Source of the DNA: WRGT01 sp942493035
GTDB taxonomy: Bacteria > Spirochaetota > UBA4802 > UBA5550
DNA: 64,000 bases
NCBI GenBank assembly: GCA_942493035.1
Contig: OW818666.1
Coordinates: 4,712,001 to 4,776,000 of the forward strand
Reading direction: 5' to 3'
Shown: positions 1 to 8,559 of the stretch, piece after piece
Layout of the letters: each line of letters begins with the position of its first letter
Numbering within the stretch: the first letter of the stretch is position 1
The notes under the pieces: model-generated
Database searches by the model: none
The model's input: the letters and a program-made list of their open reading frames with translations, nothing else
Told to the model about the DNA's origin: nothing
Made by a program: the position numbers and the translations under genes

Positions 1-589
1 TAAAGAGCATGCACGTTAATACTCCTGTCACCAGGGCCTTTCTTTTTGCTAATTCTATGAAGAGAGATATACTCTCTTCCGGTTTGATAACAGTGATGAC
101 TCCGGCAATTTTATCCCGGTATTTAACCGGTGCAGCGACAAATATCGATTTAGATTCAGGATCATTTTCGTTAAGGAGAGATGATCTCGCGCCGTATTTT
201 CCGAGGAGGGTAAGCCGGACATCACGCCATTTCGAAAAGTCCTCGCCTTCCTTTATATATTTATTAGATGAGTATATGATTATTCCGTTCTGATCTGTGA
301 TGTATATCTGAAGTGATACTCCTGTTTTATGAAGAGCATATATCCGCGAACTGATCTTTTTCTCGTATGCTTTTTTTATAACAGGTTTTATAGTGTTTAC
401 ATTTATAACCGAGTTTTCAATCTCCTGCTCAATCAGTGATGCAAGAATATTGGCCGTATCGTTAAGAGATTCCTCCACTGTTTCAAGGTAGCGCGGCCTT
501 ATATCATTTGCAATGAAGTCGTACAGAAGATAAAATGCGATTGCGTACAACACGAAAAATCCGGTGATAATACGCCATTTAATGCTCAT
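1..589 (-). CDS. creC: Sensor histidine kinase CreC, N-terminal part (cut by window edge)
   Basis: The reverse strand is open from an ATG at 589 to the window edge, giving 196 residues. They show a membrane anchor at about 7-27, a periplasmic sensor region and the beginning of a second membrane segment near 181-196. The sensor region has the CreC signature: SKWRDVRLTLLGKYGARS followed by NENDPES and VAAPV, closely like the E. coli protein. CreC phosphorylates CreB in response to carbon and fermentation status in Enterobacteria; that role is transferred by homology. The start overlaps the creB stop by four bases (ATGA), so the two are translationally coupled. The kinase core lies outside the window and could not be checked. 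Confidence 0.85.
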   Translation of the reverse strand, partial: MSIKWRIITGFFVLYAIAFYLLYDFIANDIRPRYLETVEESLNDTANILASLIEQEIENSVINVNTIKPVIKKAYEKKISSRIYALHKTGVSLQIYITDQNGIIIYSSNKYIKEGEDFSKWRDVRLTLLGKYGARSSLLNENDPESKSIFVAAPVKYRDKIAGVITVIKPEESISLFIELAKRKALVTGVLTCMLF

Positions 590-1266
590 AGATCCTCTCT
601 CAGTGAGTATCCTATACCGCGGTGAGTCTCGATAGGGTCGAGATCCGGATTTATCTCTTTCAGTTTTGTCCGCAGGGTTTTGATGTGGGTGTCCACCGTA
701 CGGTCAAAGCTCTCGCCGGAGTCGGGCCATGCCAGATCCATTATCTTGTCCCGCGTAAATATCCATCCCGGCCGGTTGACAAATAGTATAAGAAGATCGT
801 ATTCAATCCGTGTAAGGTTGGCCTTTTTTCCGTAATAGGTTATCTGTCGTTTATTGTAGTCCACCTGAAACGGTGATGTGTTTGTTTTCATGCTGCCGTT
901 GTCCGATGACCGGCGCAGGATCGCTTTGACCCGTGCTGCAAGCTCCCTCGGGCTGAACGGCTTCATTACATAATCATCGGCTCCGAGTTCAAGACCCAGA
1001 ATTCTGTCGATCTCGTCAGACCGGGCAGTGAGGAAAAGTACAGGTACCTGACTGGTTTTACGGATCTCTTTGAGTACATCAAATCCGTTTATGTCTGGAA
1101 GTCCAATGTCGAGTATTACCAGGTCAGCTGTGCCGGACTTCAGGTATGCCAGACCCTCTCCCCCTGTTGTAACCCATTGAGTCTGGAATCCTTCTGTTGA
1201 AAGAGGATATATAATGGTGTCGGCAATTCCCGATTCATCTTCGATTATGAGTACTATTTTCTGCAT
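586..1266 (-). CDS. creB: Response regulator CreB (OmpR family)
   Basis: A 226-residue two-domain regulator. The receiver domain (about 1-115) has the acidic pair E9/D10, phosphoacceptor D53 in LVILDIGLPDINGF, and the switch lysine in VMKPFSPREL. The winged-helix OmpR/PhoB domain (about 130-226) ends with DRTVDTHIKTLRTKLKEINP and THRGIGYSLRE. These stretches match CreB rather than PhoB or generic OmpR regulators, and the partner kinase directly downstream is CreC-like. It probably binds DNA and controls carbon-metabolism genes, as CreB does in E. coli. No clear TTCAC-N6-TTCAC Cre tag was found near genes in the window, so its targets here are unknown. It is divergent from the gene at 1408. 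Confidence 0.88.
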   Translation of the reverse strand: MQKIVLIIEDESGIADTIIYPLSTEGFQTQWVTTGGEGLAYLKSGTADLVILDIGLPDINGFDVLKEIRKTSQVPVLFLTARSDEIDRILGLELGADDYVMKPFSPRELAARVKAILRRSSDNGSMKTNTSPFQVDYNKRQITYYGKKANLTRIEYDLLILFVNRPGWIFTRDKIMDLAWPDSGESFDRTVDTHIKTLRTKLKEINPDLDPIETHRGIGYSLREDL

Positions 1267-1407
1267 GATAAATTATGTTCAGGCATATATTTATGTGTCA
1301 ATAAATTTCTGTGTGATTCATTCTGTTGTCCGGGGTAGCAAATTATTTTTTATATCTTAAAAAAGAATTCTTGCAATATTAACCTTTATTATTTAAATCA
1401 TTAAATT

Positions 1408-1839
1408 ATGACAGATTTTCAATTAAAACACCCGAATCATGTCCCGTCTTATCTTGCGGCATTTGATGATGAGATGGAAAATCAGATATCCGCAAAATAT
1501 ATGGCATTTAAGCGGGGATCCTCCGCTCTTGTAACTGCGTTTAAAAACGAGAAAGAGAAGCATGGATCTATTAATAATATTCCACGGGATATACTGCATA
1601 AATACAGCATCCCCTTCAGTTCACTGCTGGACATTAGTCGTAATCTGCGTGATGATCTCACCAGGCAGGTGAACAGAAGCAGCAAAGTACTTGAGTATAT
1701 CCATGAGCACGGTGCTGAAAATCAGCACCTCAGCGAATCAGTCTGTAAACGGAGAGATATGCTGTATCAGAAAATTGAGTATTTTGATGATGTGGAAATA
1801 CTCTATACCGCGATTGAATTTAGAAAAAGCAGAAAATAG
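1408..1839 (+). CDS. Hypothetical cytoplasmic protein, 143 aa
   Basis: A soluble, charged and mostly helical protein of 143 residues without signal peptide or membrane segment. I do not recognise a family. It is divergent from creB and followed directly by a good terminator, so it looks like a one-gene transcript. The ribosome binding site is poor: an AT-rich leader with no GGAG-like sequence precedes the ATG. The C-terminal half (residues about 75-143) is predicted by eye to form long helices. A coding function is supported by its length, its codon use and its own terminator, not by homology. Confidence 0.6.
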   Translation: MTDFQLKHPNHVPSYLAAFDDEMENQISAKYMAFKRGSSALVTAFKNEKEKHGSINNIPRDILHKYSIPFSSLLDISRNLRDDLTRQVNRSSKVLEYIHEHGAENQHLSESVCKRRDMLYQKIEYFDDVEILYTAIEFRKSRK

Positions 1840-1855
1840 ATATATTTTCCGGCTT

Positions 1856-1880
1856 CCGGACCGGGATTGTCCGGCTTTTT
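1856..1880 (+). terminator. Rho-independent terminator
   Basis: The stem CCGGAC / GTCCGG with a 7-base loop is followed by C and five T. It lies 17 bases after the stop of the gene at 1408-1839. Confidence 0.7.
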
Positions 1881-1953
1881 AATACTTACCGGCTGGTCAT
1901 TTTAATAATTATTCCATTTTACTGATCTGAAGATTCAAGTGATTCACAATCTC

Positions 1954-3249
1954 TTATTCTTTTAGTGCATTCATCTGAAGCTCATTGTTAACCTGAACTG
2001 CCTGCTCCCTGCTGATGTATCGTGCAAGTAATATTGTAAGAACAGCATATGTTAGATATAAATAATAACCCGGCTGAAGATATGTATCATTTCTAAGAAA
2101 AATAACCAGATCACGGTTTAATGCATTAAAATGTTCGAAGCGGCTTGATATAACTCTGTTAAATATTGTGTAGGTTATAAATACAGAAATAATCATGGTT
2201 GCTTCGATGAACCATCTCCCCGATTTTGTAATAAAAAATTGTATTACCTGATTTTTTCTGGCATTACGGTAATTGAAATAGTAACCGGCAAATGAGAGTA
2301 TTTTTGTAACAGGAAGAAGAATGGTTAATGCTGCAACCAGCATCCCCGTGAGTTTAACTTTTAAATCGCTATGGCTTACCAGCATCATAAATATATCGAG
2401 AATGCTTATACTCTGAAAGTATAATACCTGATCGTGAAAATCTATTGGATGGCCCAGAAGCATAAAGCTGAACTTTGAAATTTTTATATCCATGTCGATT
2501 ATCGGGATTGTCACTCCGGCAACCAGCAATATAATAAGAGCGATTACGAGAAAAATGTATCGTGATGATGTCAAAGATTCATAATTAAATGCAGACAATG
2601 AAAAAAGTACGGCAGTCAGGAATATGAGAAGGGCTGATTCCATGAAGATGAGTTTATTGGTTATAAATACTGTGTCAGATAACCTGTTTTTTGCATTATT
2701 AATATCTGTGGATTCAGTCCTGCGGACTATATTGTCAAGACTGGATAGTTCCCTGGTGCCAAAGGTCATTTTAAAATATCTTTCAAGCTGCCGGTTCAGC
2801 ATGATTTTGATATGCTCTCTTGTTTTTGTTTTCTTCATTTCATGGATGATCGCATCGGTATATTTCGGTATACCTTTTTTAATATCATCAGGACTCAGAA
2901 AAATATTAATGAAAGATTGTCTGATCCATCCTCCGGCGGAGTTTGAATTATCATCCCTGATTTTATCATCAATTTTATCAATAAGTGTTTTAACCAGAGC
3001 CCTGATTTTTATTTTAAACTGATATTCAGTAGTGGTTGTCAGATAAAGCATGTTAAGTTCTTCCTCAAGAATCACGTTGACCTGCTTTTTCCATTCTTCA
3101 ACATTGAAGAGGCCGTATTTAACATGATTTATTTCAGCAAAATCAGCTTTGTGCAACTGATTGTTGATTGAAAATGAAATAATCTGTTGACCTAAAAGAA
3201 TTGATATAATTATAATTACTGTTGATAAGCTAAAATTGAGATGTTTCAT
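1954..3249 (-). CDS. PqiA-like integral membrane protein
   Basis: 431 residues: an N-terminal membrane anchor (about 8-28), a soluble, mostly helical domain (about 30-195), and a C-terminal part with about five hydrophobic segments (200-420). The C-terminal part resembles the paraquat-inducible protein A fold: SISILDIFMML, a long hydrophobic segment ending in ILLPVTKILSFAGYY, then GRWFIEATMIISVF, which corresponds to the GRWSMID-type motif of PqiA. PqiA proteins are inner-membrane parts of MCE-type lipid trafficking systems; no MCE (PqiB) gene is adjacent. The soluble N-terminal insertion is not typical of PqiA. The family call is tentative and the function unknown. Confidence 0.5.
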   Translation of the reverse strand: MKHLNFSLSTVIIIISILLGQQIISFSINNQLHKADFAEINHVKYGLFNVEEWKKQVNVILEEELNMLYLTTTTEYQFKIKIRALVKTLIDKIDDKIRDDNSNSAGGWIRQSFINIFLSPDDIKKGIPKYTDAIIHEMKKTKTREHIKIMLNRQLERYFKMTFGTRELSSLDNIVRRTESTDINNAKNRLSDTVFITNKLIFMESALLIFLTAVLFSLSAFNYESLTSSRYIFLVIALIILLVAGVTIPIIDMDIKISKFSFMLLGHPIDFHDQVLYFQSISILDIFMMLVSHSDLKVKLTGMLVAALTILLPVTKILSFAGYYFNYRNARKNQVIQFFITKSGRWFIEATMIISVFITYTIFNRVISSRFEHFNALNRDLVIFLRNDTYLQPGYYLYLTYAVLTILLARYISREQAVQVNNELQMNALKE

Positions 3250-3541
3250 GATTAAAGCCTTATATTATTGAAAAATATTAGATTTACGTGAATTTTTTTA
3301 AAAAAATCTGTCAAGAATGTTACTGATTCATTTTTGATAGTTAATACCGATAATTAAACAGTATTTTTCTATCAGCAGGATTTAGAGATGGTAACTGCTC
3401 AAAAACCGGCGGAAAGCAATTTTACTAGATACTTGAGATGTTTGATTGAAAAAAAGATTCGGATAGAAAATTCAATGGGATATGTAATGTCTTGTATATA
3501 ATTTTTGAATAATATAGTATTATAATTTAATGGAGGTTTCT
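3250..3541. other. AT-rich intergenic region between divergent genes
   Basis: It separates the PqiA-like gene (reverse) from the small peptide gene (forward). Apart from the promoter-like hexamers described separately, no repeat or structured RNA was seen. Confidence 0.4.
3492..3520 (+). promoter_or_regulatory. Possible sigma-70 promoter for the small peptide gene
   Basis: TTGTAT (3492-3497) and TAGTAT (3515-3520) are separated by 17 bases and lie 22 bases upstream of the start codon at 3542. The whole segment is AT-rich, so a chance match is possible. Confidence 0.35.
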
Positions 3542-3676
3542 ATGTCGGCATGTATAATCAGCGGGAACGCACTTTTCGGATTTGTTGAGCTTGCAGTAAT
3601 CGCATCTGTAATTATCAGTGTCCATTTTTTCTGTAAATATATTTTAGGCACTATAAGATTGAAAAAAAGCAACTGA
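3542..3676 (+). CDS. Small single-span membrane peptide, 44 aa
   Basis: An ATG preceded by GGAGG at five bases' distance opens a 44-codon frame. The product begins MSACIISGNALFG, continues with a hydrophobic stretch (about residues 10-35, LAVIASVIISVHFF) and ends in a basic tail (RLKKSN). That is the layout of a small inner-membrane peptide with a positive cytoplasmic end. The stop codon lies inside the left arm of a hairpin followed by a T-rich run, so the gene has its own ribosome binding site and terminator. No homologue is recognised. It could be a small regulatory membrane protein or a toxin-like peptide; no antisense RNA was found to support the latter. Confidence 0.55.
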   Translation: MSACIISGNALFGFVELAVIASVIISVHFFCKYILGTIRLKKSN

Positions 3677-3709
3677 AAATTTATCATTTTCAGCTTTGTA
3701 TTTTTTCTA
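3673..3709 (+). terminator. Hairpin terminator of the small peptide gene
   Basis: CTGAAAAT / ATTTTCAG (8 bp, 5-base loop) is followed by CTTTGTATTTTTT. It overlaps the stop codon of the 44-residue gene. Confidence 0.6.
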
Positions 3710-3721
3710 TTAAACTTTAAA

Positions 3722-4537
3722 TTATTCGATCTCTCCGAGGATTAAAACTGAATATTTGTTTGTATCAACCGGTGCACCAAGTTTCAGTTTATTCTTTTCT
3801 ACATCCCATTTAAAACCGGAACGTATATCCTGACCAGTATAACCGTTCCCGGTAGGGATAAGTTGAACCAGCCATACACTTTTATATTGATTGTCAGATG
3901 GTGAAAAGTAAAAGCCCTTATCATCGGCTTTAACAGTATTCCCGCTTACAGGCCAGCCAAAGTATTCAAGCAGCGGACGTGTGAAATCAGCCATACTCAT
4001 AGATCCGATACTTGCACTCCCCGATGAATACATATACTGGATGATGAATTTTTCCTGTCCCGTTGTGCACGAGGGGAGTTCAATTTCATTTTTTATGCTG
4101 TTGTAACGGTAGTCTTTTCCATTGATCCCTATACGTCCATTAACCGCAAATCGGATCTGTCCCGGATCAATTTTTTCGGCAGGTATGATGCACATCGGAG
4201 TAAGGTATTTCCCCTTTACCCGCAGTATATAATTTGAATTATCAATATCTCTTTTTACAGTAAGTCTATTAGTGATGCTGTTATAACTCCATTCATTTTC
4301 CGGCAGAGTGTACCGGTCATGTTTTACCCCGAGTGATTCCGCAGCAACTGTTGTACCCGCAGTGACATATTCAATTTTGGTGAATTTTATATTCACTGAA
4401 TATTCCCGCGGACTGCCGGGAACAGGTTCAGCATTTAAATCATCAATGGGGATGGTTTTGTTCTCCGTAATGTTTTTCCCGGCTGAATAGCCTGCGGATG
4501 TTATTACCAGAAAAAGAATTATAATCACGCGTTTCAT
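3722..4537 (-). CDS. Secreted protein with three repeated beta modules
   Basis: 271 residues from the ATG at 4537, which has GAGG six bases upstream; an in-frame GTG at 4549 lies on the other side of that site and is less likely. The first 19 residues form a signal peptide (MKRVIIILFLVITSAGYSAG). The mature part contains three related modules of the type W/Y-x(2)-[SND]-x(2)-N-x-[LI]-x-[LV] followed by a Y-x-[VLI] strand: NEWSYNSITNRLTV, DYRYNSIKNEIELP and FKWDVEKNKLKLG, each followed about 15 residues later by NYILRVKG, KFIIQYMY or KYSVLILG. No enzyme motif is visible. It is probably an exported structural or binding protein of unknown partner. Confidence 0.6.
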   Translation of the reverse strand: MKRVIIILFLVITSAGYSAGKNITENKTIPIDDLNAEPVPGSPREYSVNIKFTKIEYVTAGTTVAAESLGVKHDRYTLPENEWSYNSITNRLTVKRDIDNSNYILRVKGKYLTPMCIIPAEKIDPGQIRFAVNGRIGINGKDYRYNSIKNEIELPSCTTGQEKFIIQYMYSSGSASIGSMSMADFTRPLLEYFGWPVSGNTVKADDKGFYFSPSDNQYKSVWLVQLIPTGNGYTGQDIRSGFKWDVEKNKLKLGAPVDTNKYSVLILGEIE

Positions 4538-4619
4538 GTCAAACCTCACTGATTTTGGACAATTGTAATATCATCTGATATAAAACTGCAACTATAAAAA
4601 TTATACTTAATCTGGAAAA

Positions 4620-4660
4620 TGAATTATTTTCAGGGGCACATCGCGAAGCATACTCCCAAC
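4620..4660. repeat. Degenerate copy of the 23.2 kb multi-hairpin element
   Basis: The segment GAATTATTTTCAGGGGCAC closely resembles the left end of the structured element at 23.2 kb (GAATTATTTTCGGTGGTGC), and both continue with a CGAAGC/GCTTCG-type hairpin tip. Only this end is preserved here. Confidence 0.4.
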
Positions 4661-4709
4661 CGGGAATAATCTGCTGCTCTGAATTTGAATTTAGTTTTTT
4701 ATTAGTATT

Positions 4710-4750
4710 CTAAAGGTTCCCGTTTCGATCCTGGCAGAGGGAACCTTTAG
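4710..4750. repeat. 12-bp inverted repeat downstream of hbd
   Basis: CTAAAGGTTCCC (4710-4721) and GGGAACCTTTAG (4739-4750) are perfectly complementary with a 17-base loop. It may serve as the hbd transcript end, but there is no T-run on the reverse strand after it. Confidence 0.55.
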
Positions 4751-4787
4751 AAAAGACTATGTACTGAAAAATTAAGCAGATGATCAG

Positions 4788-5633
4788 TTAACGATTGTAA
4801 TCAAAAAATCCCTTTCCAGTTTTTATGCCAAGTAACCCGCCGCGCACCATTTTCTTTAATAACGGTGAAGGACGGTATTTTGTGTCTCCGAATTCTGAAT
4901 AGAGTGTATTCATTACCGAAAGAATTATATCATTTCCTATAAGATCGGAGAGAGCAAGGGGCCCCATGGGGTGATTGGCTCCGAGTTTCATTGCTTCATC
5001 TATATCTGCCGGAGATGCTATTCCGTCAGCGAGAATGCATATAGCTTCGTTAATCATCGGTACAAGAATTCTGTTTACTACAAATCCCGGAGCTTCTTTG
5101 ACTTCAACCGGAGTTTTTCCTATCTCCTGTGTGAGTTTAATAATAGCTGTTGTTACTTCATCTGAAGTCGCAATTCCACGGATTATTTCAACCAGTTTCA
5201 TCATCGGGACAGGATTGAAAAAATGCATACCAATTACTTTGTCAGCTCTCTTTGTTGCTGAAGCTATTTCGGTGATTGAAAGAGAAGATGTGTTTGTCGC
5301 AAGGATTGCCGAGGGTTTGCAAACTTCATCAAGTTCCTTGAATATCTTTTTCTTAATCTCCATATTCTCGCTGGCTGCTTCAATTATAAGATCTGAATCA
5401 GCTGTGTCTGCAATCTTTGTTGTTGTTTTTACTCTGCCTAAAATCTGAGCTTTTGCGTCAGCTGTAATTTTTTCTTTCTGAACGAGTTTGTCCAGATTTT
5501 TTGTGATTATAGCCATCCCCTTTGTGACCAATGATTCTTCAAGATCACGCATAACAACGTAATGTCCATTCTGAGCGAGTACCTGTACAATACCTGCACC
5601 CATTGTGCCTGAGCCGAGAACTGTTACTTTCAT
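4788..5633 (-). CDS. hbd: 3-hydroxybutyryl-CoA dehydrogenase
   Basis: 281 residues, the normal length for the short FadB-type NAD-dependent 3-hydroxyacyl-CoA dehydrogenase. The N-terminal Rossmann domain has GSGTMGAGIVQVLAQNGH for NAD binding, then NTSSLSITEIA and the catalytic-histidine motif MHFFNPVPMMKLVEII. The C-terminal helical dimerisation domain begins with PGFVVNRILVPMINEA and ends with a conserved GLLGIKTGKGFFDY. It interconverts acetoacetyl-CoA and 3-hydroxybutyryl-CoA, in butyrate-type fermentation or beta-oxidation. The ATG at 5633 has GAGGG upstream. No crotonase or thiolase is adjacent, so the direction is not given by neighbours; the acyl-CoA genes at 14-20 kb could share its pathway. 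Confidence 0.93.
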   Translation of the reverse strand: MKVTVLGSGTMGAGIVQVLAQNGHYVVMRDLEESLVTKGMAIITKNLDKLVQKEKITADAKAQILGRVKTTTKIADTADSDLIIEAASENMEIKKKIFKELDEVCKPSAILATNTSSLSITEIASATKRADKVIGMHFFNPVPMMKLVEIIRGIATSDEVTTAIIKLTQEIGKTPVEVKEAPGFVVNRILVPMINEAICILADGIASPADIDEAMKLGANHPMGPLALSDLIGNDIILSVMNTLYSEFGDTKYRPSPLLKKMVRGGLLGIKTGKGFFDYNR

Positions 5634-5972
5634 TTTGATCCCTCTTTAATTTTATAATCTGTTTATTTTCCTGACATAGTGTATCTACTTATAAGCTGAC
5701 AGTAAATGTACCCTCCGCCACTCCATCGGTGAGGCAGAGAGCAAAAGCAATTGGTTTTGAGTTTTTAAATTATAATACGATTCGTGTAATCCTTTCGTTA
5801 ATGATTTCTATCAATACAAATCCTTAAGCTGGCATAAATGAAAATACAATGGCCAATTGATTATTTTTTATGTGGTCGCATCAGTTTTTTTGATGTAGCC
5901 ACTCCGAATTTTATAAATTTTTGTACCCATAGTAATTGGGCTTGACTCAAAGATAAAAAACAGTTTTTGTTA

Positions 5973-6042
5973 TTTAACTTTTATAAAGTAAAAAAGGCTG
6001 ATTATATATCTCCGCCGCATACGGCGGCGGAGATATATAATC
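5973..6042. repeat. Dispersed hairpin element, copy 1
   Basis: The segment TTAACTTTTATAAAGTAAAAAA contains the small hairpin ACTTT-TAT-AAAGT and is followed by an 18-bp perfect stem (6000-6017 with 6025-6042; loop CATACGG), GC-rich at the tip and AT-rich at the base. The same leader precedes hairpins at 31.9 and 33.4 kb. It lies in the 465-base gap between the divergent genes hbd and btsS. Confidence 0.7.
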
Positions 6043-6098
6043 AGAGGTTATGAGCGGTTACATGAAAATGGCAGTTTTATATATAGAGGTAATTTATC

Positions 6099-7778
6099 GT
6101 GATTAATTTATTAGAGGGGCTTGTCAATCAGGTGGGGAGTATTGTCCTTGCAGCGGTGCTTCTTTCACGATTCGGATTTTTTAAAAGACTGATAACAAGG
6201 GATAAGATACCTCTGAAATTCCTTATAATACTTGGAATATTTTTCGGACTTTTCGGTATTCTTAAAACCTATTCAGGAATCCCTGTTCAGGGAGCGCTTG
6301 CCAATGCCCGTGTAGTCGGTGTTTTTGTCGGCGGATTAATCGGCGGTCCTATAGTCGGGATACTAGCTGGAGTGATTGCGGGATTTCACCGCTGGGGTAT
6401 TGATATCGGAGGTTTTACTGCGTTTGCATGTATGGTGTCGACTGTTTCAGAGGGAGTGCTTGCGGGATTTTTAAGCAAGCGGTTCTATAAATCTGAAAAG
6501 CGTTGGCTCTTTGCGCTTTACACCGGGGCACTTGCAGAGGCAATGCAGATGGCGATAATTTTAATCCTTGTTAAGCCTTTTGACGCGGCGTTGAATCTGG
6601 TGTCAATAATCGGTGTTCCAATGATAGTTGCAAATGCGATTGGAATAAGTATGCTGATAGCTATTGTAGATATAATTTTTAATGAACGGGACCGGATTGC
6701 TGCAAACCAGTCCAGGGTGGTACTTCAGATTGCCAGCAGAACAATTAATTATTTCAGGAAAGGTCTGACCGAAGAGACAACCAGGGAGGCCGCACTTATT
6801 ATAAAGGAGATGACCGGGGCATCAGCTGTTTCATTTACAAGCATGGACAGAATTCTTTCACATGTGGGGACCGGTTCCGATCATCATATTCCGGGGATAC
6901 CGCTTGTTACGAAGATTACAAAAAAAGTATTAAAAGACGGCAAATTGAGAATAGCAGATACTAAAGAGGATATTTCATGCTCGGACAAAAACTGTATGCT
7001 GAACAGTGCTGTGATAGTTCCTCTCAGAGAGAATGAAAAAGTAATAGGCTCACTTAAGATATACAAAACAGGGGAGAATACAATTACCCCCGTTGATGTT
7101 GAACTTGCAGAAGGGCTCGCTTCACTCTTCTCAACACAGATTGAGCTGAGCCGAATTGAAGAACAGGCTAAGCTGCTCAACATATCGGAGCTTAAAGCGC
7201 TTCAGGCTCAGATCAATCCGCATTTTCTTTTTAATTCGATTAACACAATTGTTTCGCTTATAAGGACAAGCCCTGACAAGGCCCGGGATCTTCTTATCAA
7301 ACTTGGAACATATTTCAGGAGTAATCTTTATCATACCGATGAGATTTTTCTTTCTGATGAAATTCTCAATATAAAAAACTATCTTGAGATAGAGAAGGCC
7401 AGATTCGGGGAGAAGCTGCATGTAGTAATAGATGTTCCTGATAATGTGAACTGCATGATCCCGCCGTTCACTCTTCAGCCCCTTGTTGAAAATGCTTTGA
7501 AACACGGGCTGCTCCCCAGGATTGAGGGTGGATCAATTGAAATCTGCGGTGAGAAAAACGGAGGGGATGTTCATCTGACAGTCAGAGATAATGGAATCGG
7601 TATTGAAAAGGATAAGCTGCAGACTCTCCTTGATGATACTGTATGTTCTAAATCAATCGGAATTAAAAATGTTAATAAAAGATTAATCTGCAAGTATGGA
7701 GCTTCCTACGGGCTGAAACTTGAAAGCAGGCCCGGCGCTGGAACGCTGGTATCTCTTACTATTCCTGGAGTGAGCTGA
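6099..7778 (+). CDS. btsS: LytS/BtsS-type sensor histidine kinase
   Basis: 559 residues starting with GTG, with AGAGGT eight bases upstream. Residues about 1-205 form the 5TMR-LYT membrane sensor, including the NARVVGVFVGGLIGGPIVG motif. A GAF-like domain follows (about 215-350) with a CSDKNC pair, then the LytS-type kinase core with the phosphohistidine motif LQAQINPHFLFNSINTI and the ATP-binding motifs QPLVENALKHGL and DNGIGI. E. coli BtsS is a high-affinity pyruvate sensor. The same role is suggested here by the BtsR-like regulator overlapping its stop codon and by the CstA/BtsT carrier next in line. The alternative YpdA-type assignment cannot be excluded from sequence alone. Confidence 0.85.
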   Translation: MINLLEGLVNQVGSIVLAAVLLSRFGFFKRLITRDKIPLKFLIILGIFFGLFGILKTYSGIPVQGALANARVVGVFVGGLIGGPIVGILAGVIAGFHRWGIDIGGFTAFACMVSTVSEGVLAGFLSKRFYKSEKRWLFALYTGALAEAMQMAIILILVKPFDAALNLVSIIGVPMIVANAIGISMLIAIVDIIFNERDRIAANQSRVVLQIASRTINYFRKGLTEETTREAALIIKEMTGASAVSFTSMDRILSHVGTGSDHHIPGIPLVTKITKKVLKDGKLRIADTKEDISCSDKNCMLNSAVIVPLRENEKVIGSLKIYKTGENTITPVDVELAEGLASLFSTQIELSRIEEQAKLLNISELKALQAQINPHFLFNSINTIVSLIRTSPDKARDLLIKLGTYFRSNLYHTDEIFLSDEILNIKNYLEIEKARFGEKLHVVIDVPDNVNCMIPPFTLQPLVENALKHGLLPRIEGGSIEICGEKNGGDVHLTVRDNGIGIEKDKLQTLLDDTVCSKSIGIKNVNKRLICKYGASYGLKLESRPGAGTLVSLTIPGVS

Positions 7779-8542
7779 TGGTAAATGTAATAATAGCAGA
7801 TGACGAAGAACCGGCACGCGGCGAGCTGAAGTTTCTTCTTGAGAGCTTTGATGATATAAACATATTAGCCGAGGCCTCAGACGGGGAGATGGCAGTAAGG
7901 CTCTGTTATGAGCATAAGCCGGATCTTATATTTATGGATATTCAGATGCCTGGAATTTCCGGCATTGAAGCGGCGGAGACTCTGCTTGATTCGGGAAATC
8001 CCCCTTATATAATATTTGTTACAGCGTACGATGCTTATGCAATCCGTGCATTTGAACTTCACGCAATTGATTATCTCCTGAAGCCGATTGAGACAGAACG
8101 TCTTGAAAGCAGTCTGGATAGAATACGTAAACTCCTTGGCTCGAACAATGAAACCTCAATCTCGGTAAAAGCGATGAAGGAGATGCTCGGCGGATTTGTG
8201 AACAACAGAAACACCCGGATTATAACAGTATGCAAAGATGAGAAGTTTTATCCGGTTCCTCTTGAAAAGATTAAGTATGCCTATGCCGATGATAAAAAGA
8301 CATATCTTGTAACCACTTCCGGTAAATTTTTATATAAAAATACGCTGCATCAGCTGGAGGATATTCTTCCCGAAAACTTTATCCGTACTCACCGGAGTTA
8401 TATTGTGAATCTGCAATTTATAAAAGATATCGAACCGTGGTTTAATGGAGCGTATCAGATTTCAATCGTCAGTGATGAAACACCCATCCCATTGAGCAGG
8501 AGTCATTCGAAAAGTTTTAAAGAGATTATGCATATGGAATAA
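7778..8542 (+). CDS. btsR: LytTR response regulator (BtsR-like)
   Basis: 254 residues. The receiver domain (1-120) has D8/D9, phosphoacceptor D54 in LIFMDIQMPGI, and DYLLKPIE. The LytTR DNA-binding domain (about 148-250) has the typical KTYLVTTSGKFLYKNTL and FIRTHRSYIVNL elements. Its ATG shares the last base of the kinase stop codon (TGATG), so kinase and regulator are translationally coupled. LytTR regulators bind pairs of short direct repeats; the gap before the downstream carrier contains a repeat TGCATTTC that could be such a site. It probably activates the cstA-like gene. Confidence 0.87.
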   Translation: MVNVIIADDEEPARGELKFLLESFDDINILAEASDGEMAVRLCYEHKPDLIFMDIQMPGISGIEAAETLLDSGNPPYIIFVTAYDAYAIRAFELHAIDYLLKPIETERLESSLDRIRKLLGSNNETSISVKAMKEMLGGFVNNRNTRIITVCKDEKFYPVPLEKIKYAYADDKKTYLVTTSGKFLYKNTLHQLEDILPENFIRTHRSYIVNLQFIKDIEPWFNGAYQISIVSDETPIPLSRSHSKSFKEIMHME

Positions 8543-8559
8543 TCGGATTTTTTTAATAC

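Noticed and set aside
9..293. Forward frame of 94 codons at the window start
   Set aside because: It is the antisense of the CreC sensor region, whose reverse-strand reading matches CreC motifs clearly.
4710..4750. tRNA-like T-arm (GTTTCGATCC) in an inverted repeat
   Set aside because: No acceptor, D-arm or anticodon arm could be folded around it; it is only an inverted repeat.
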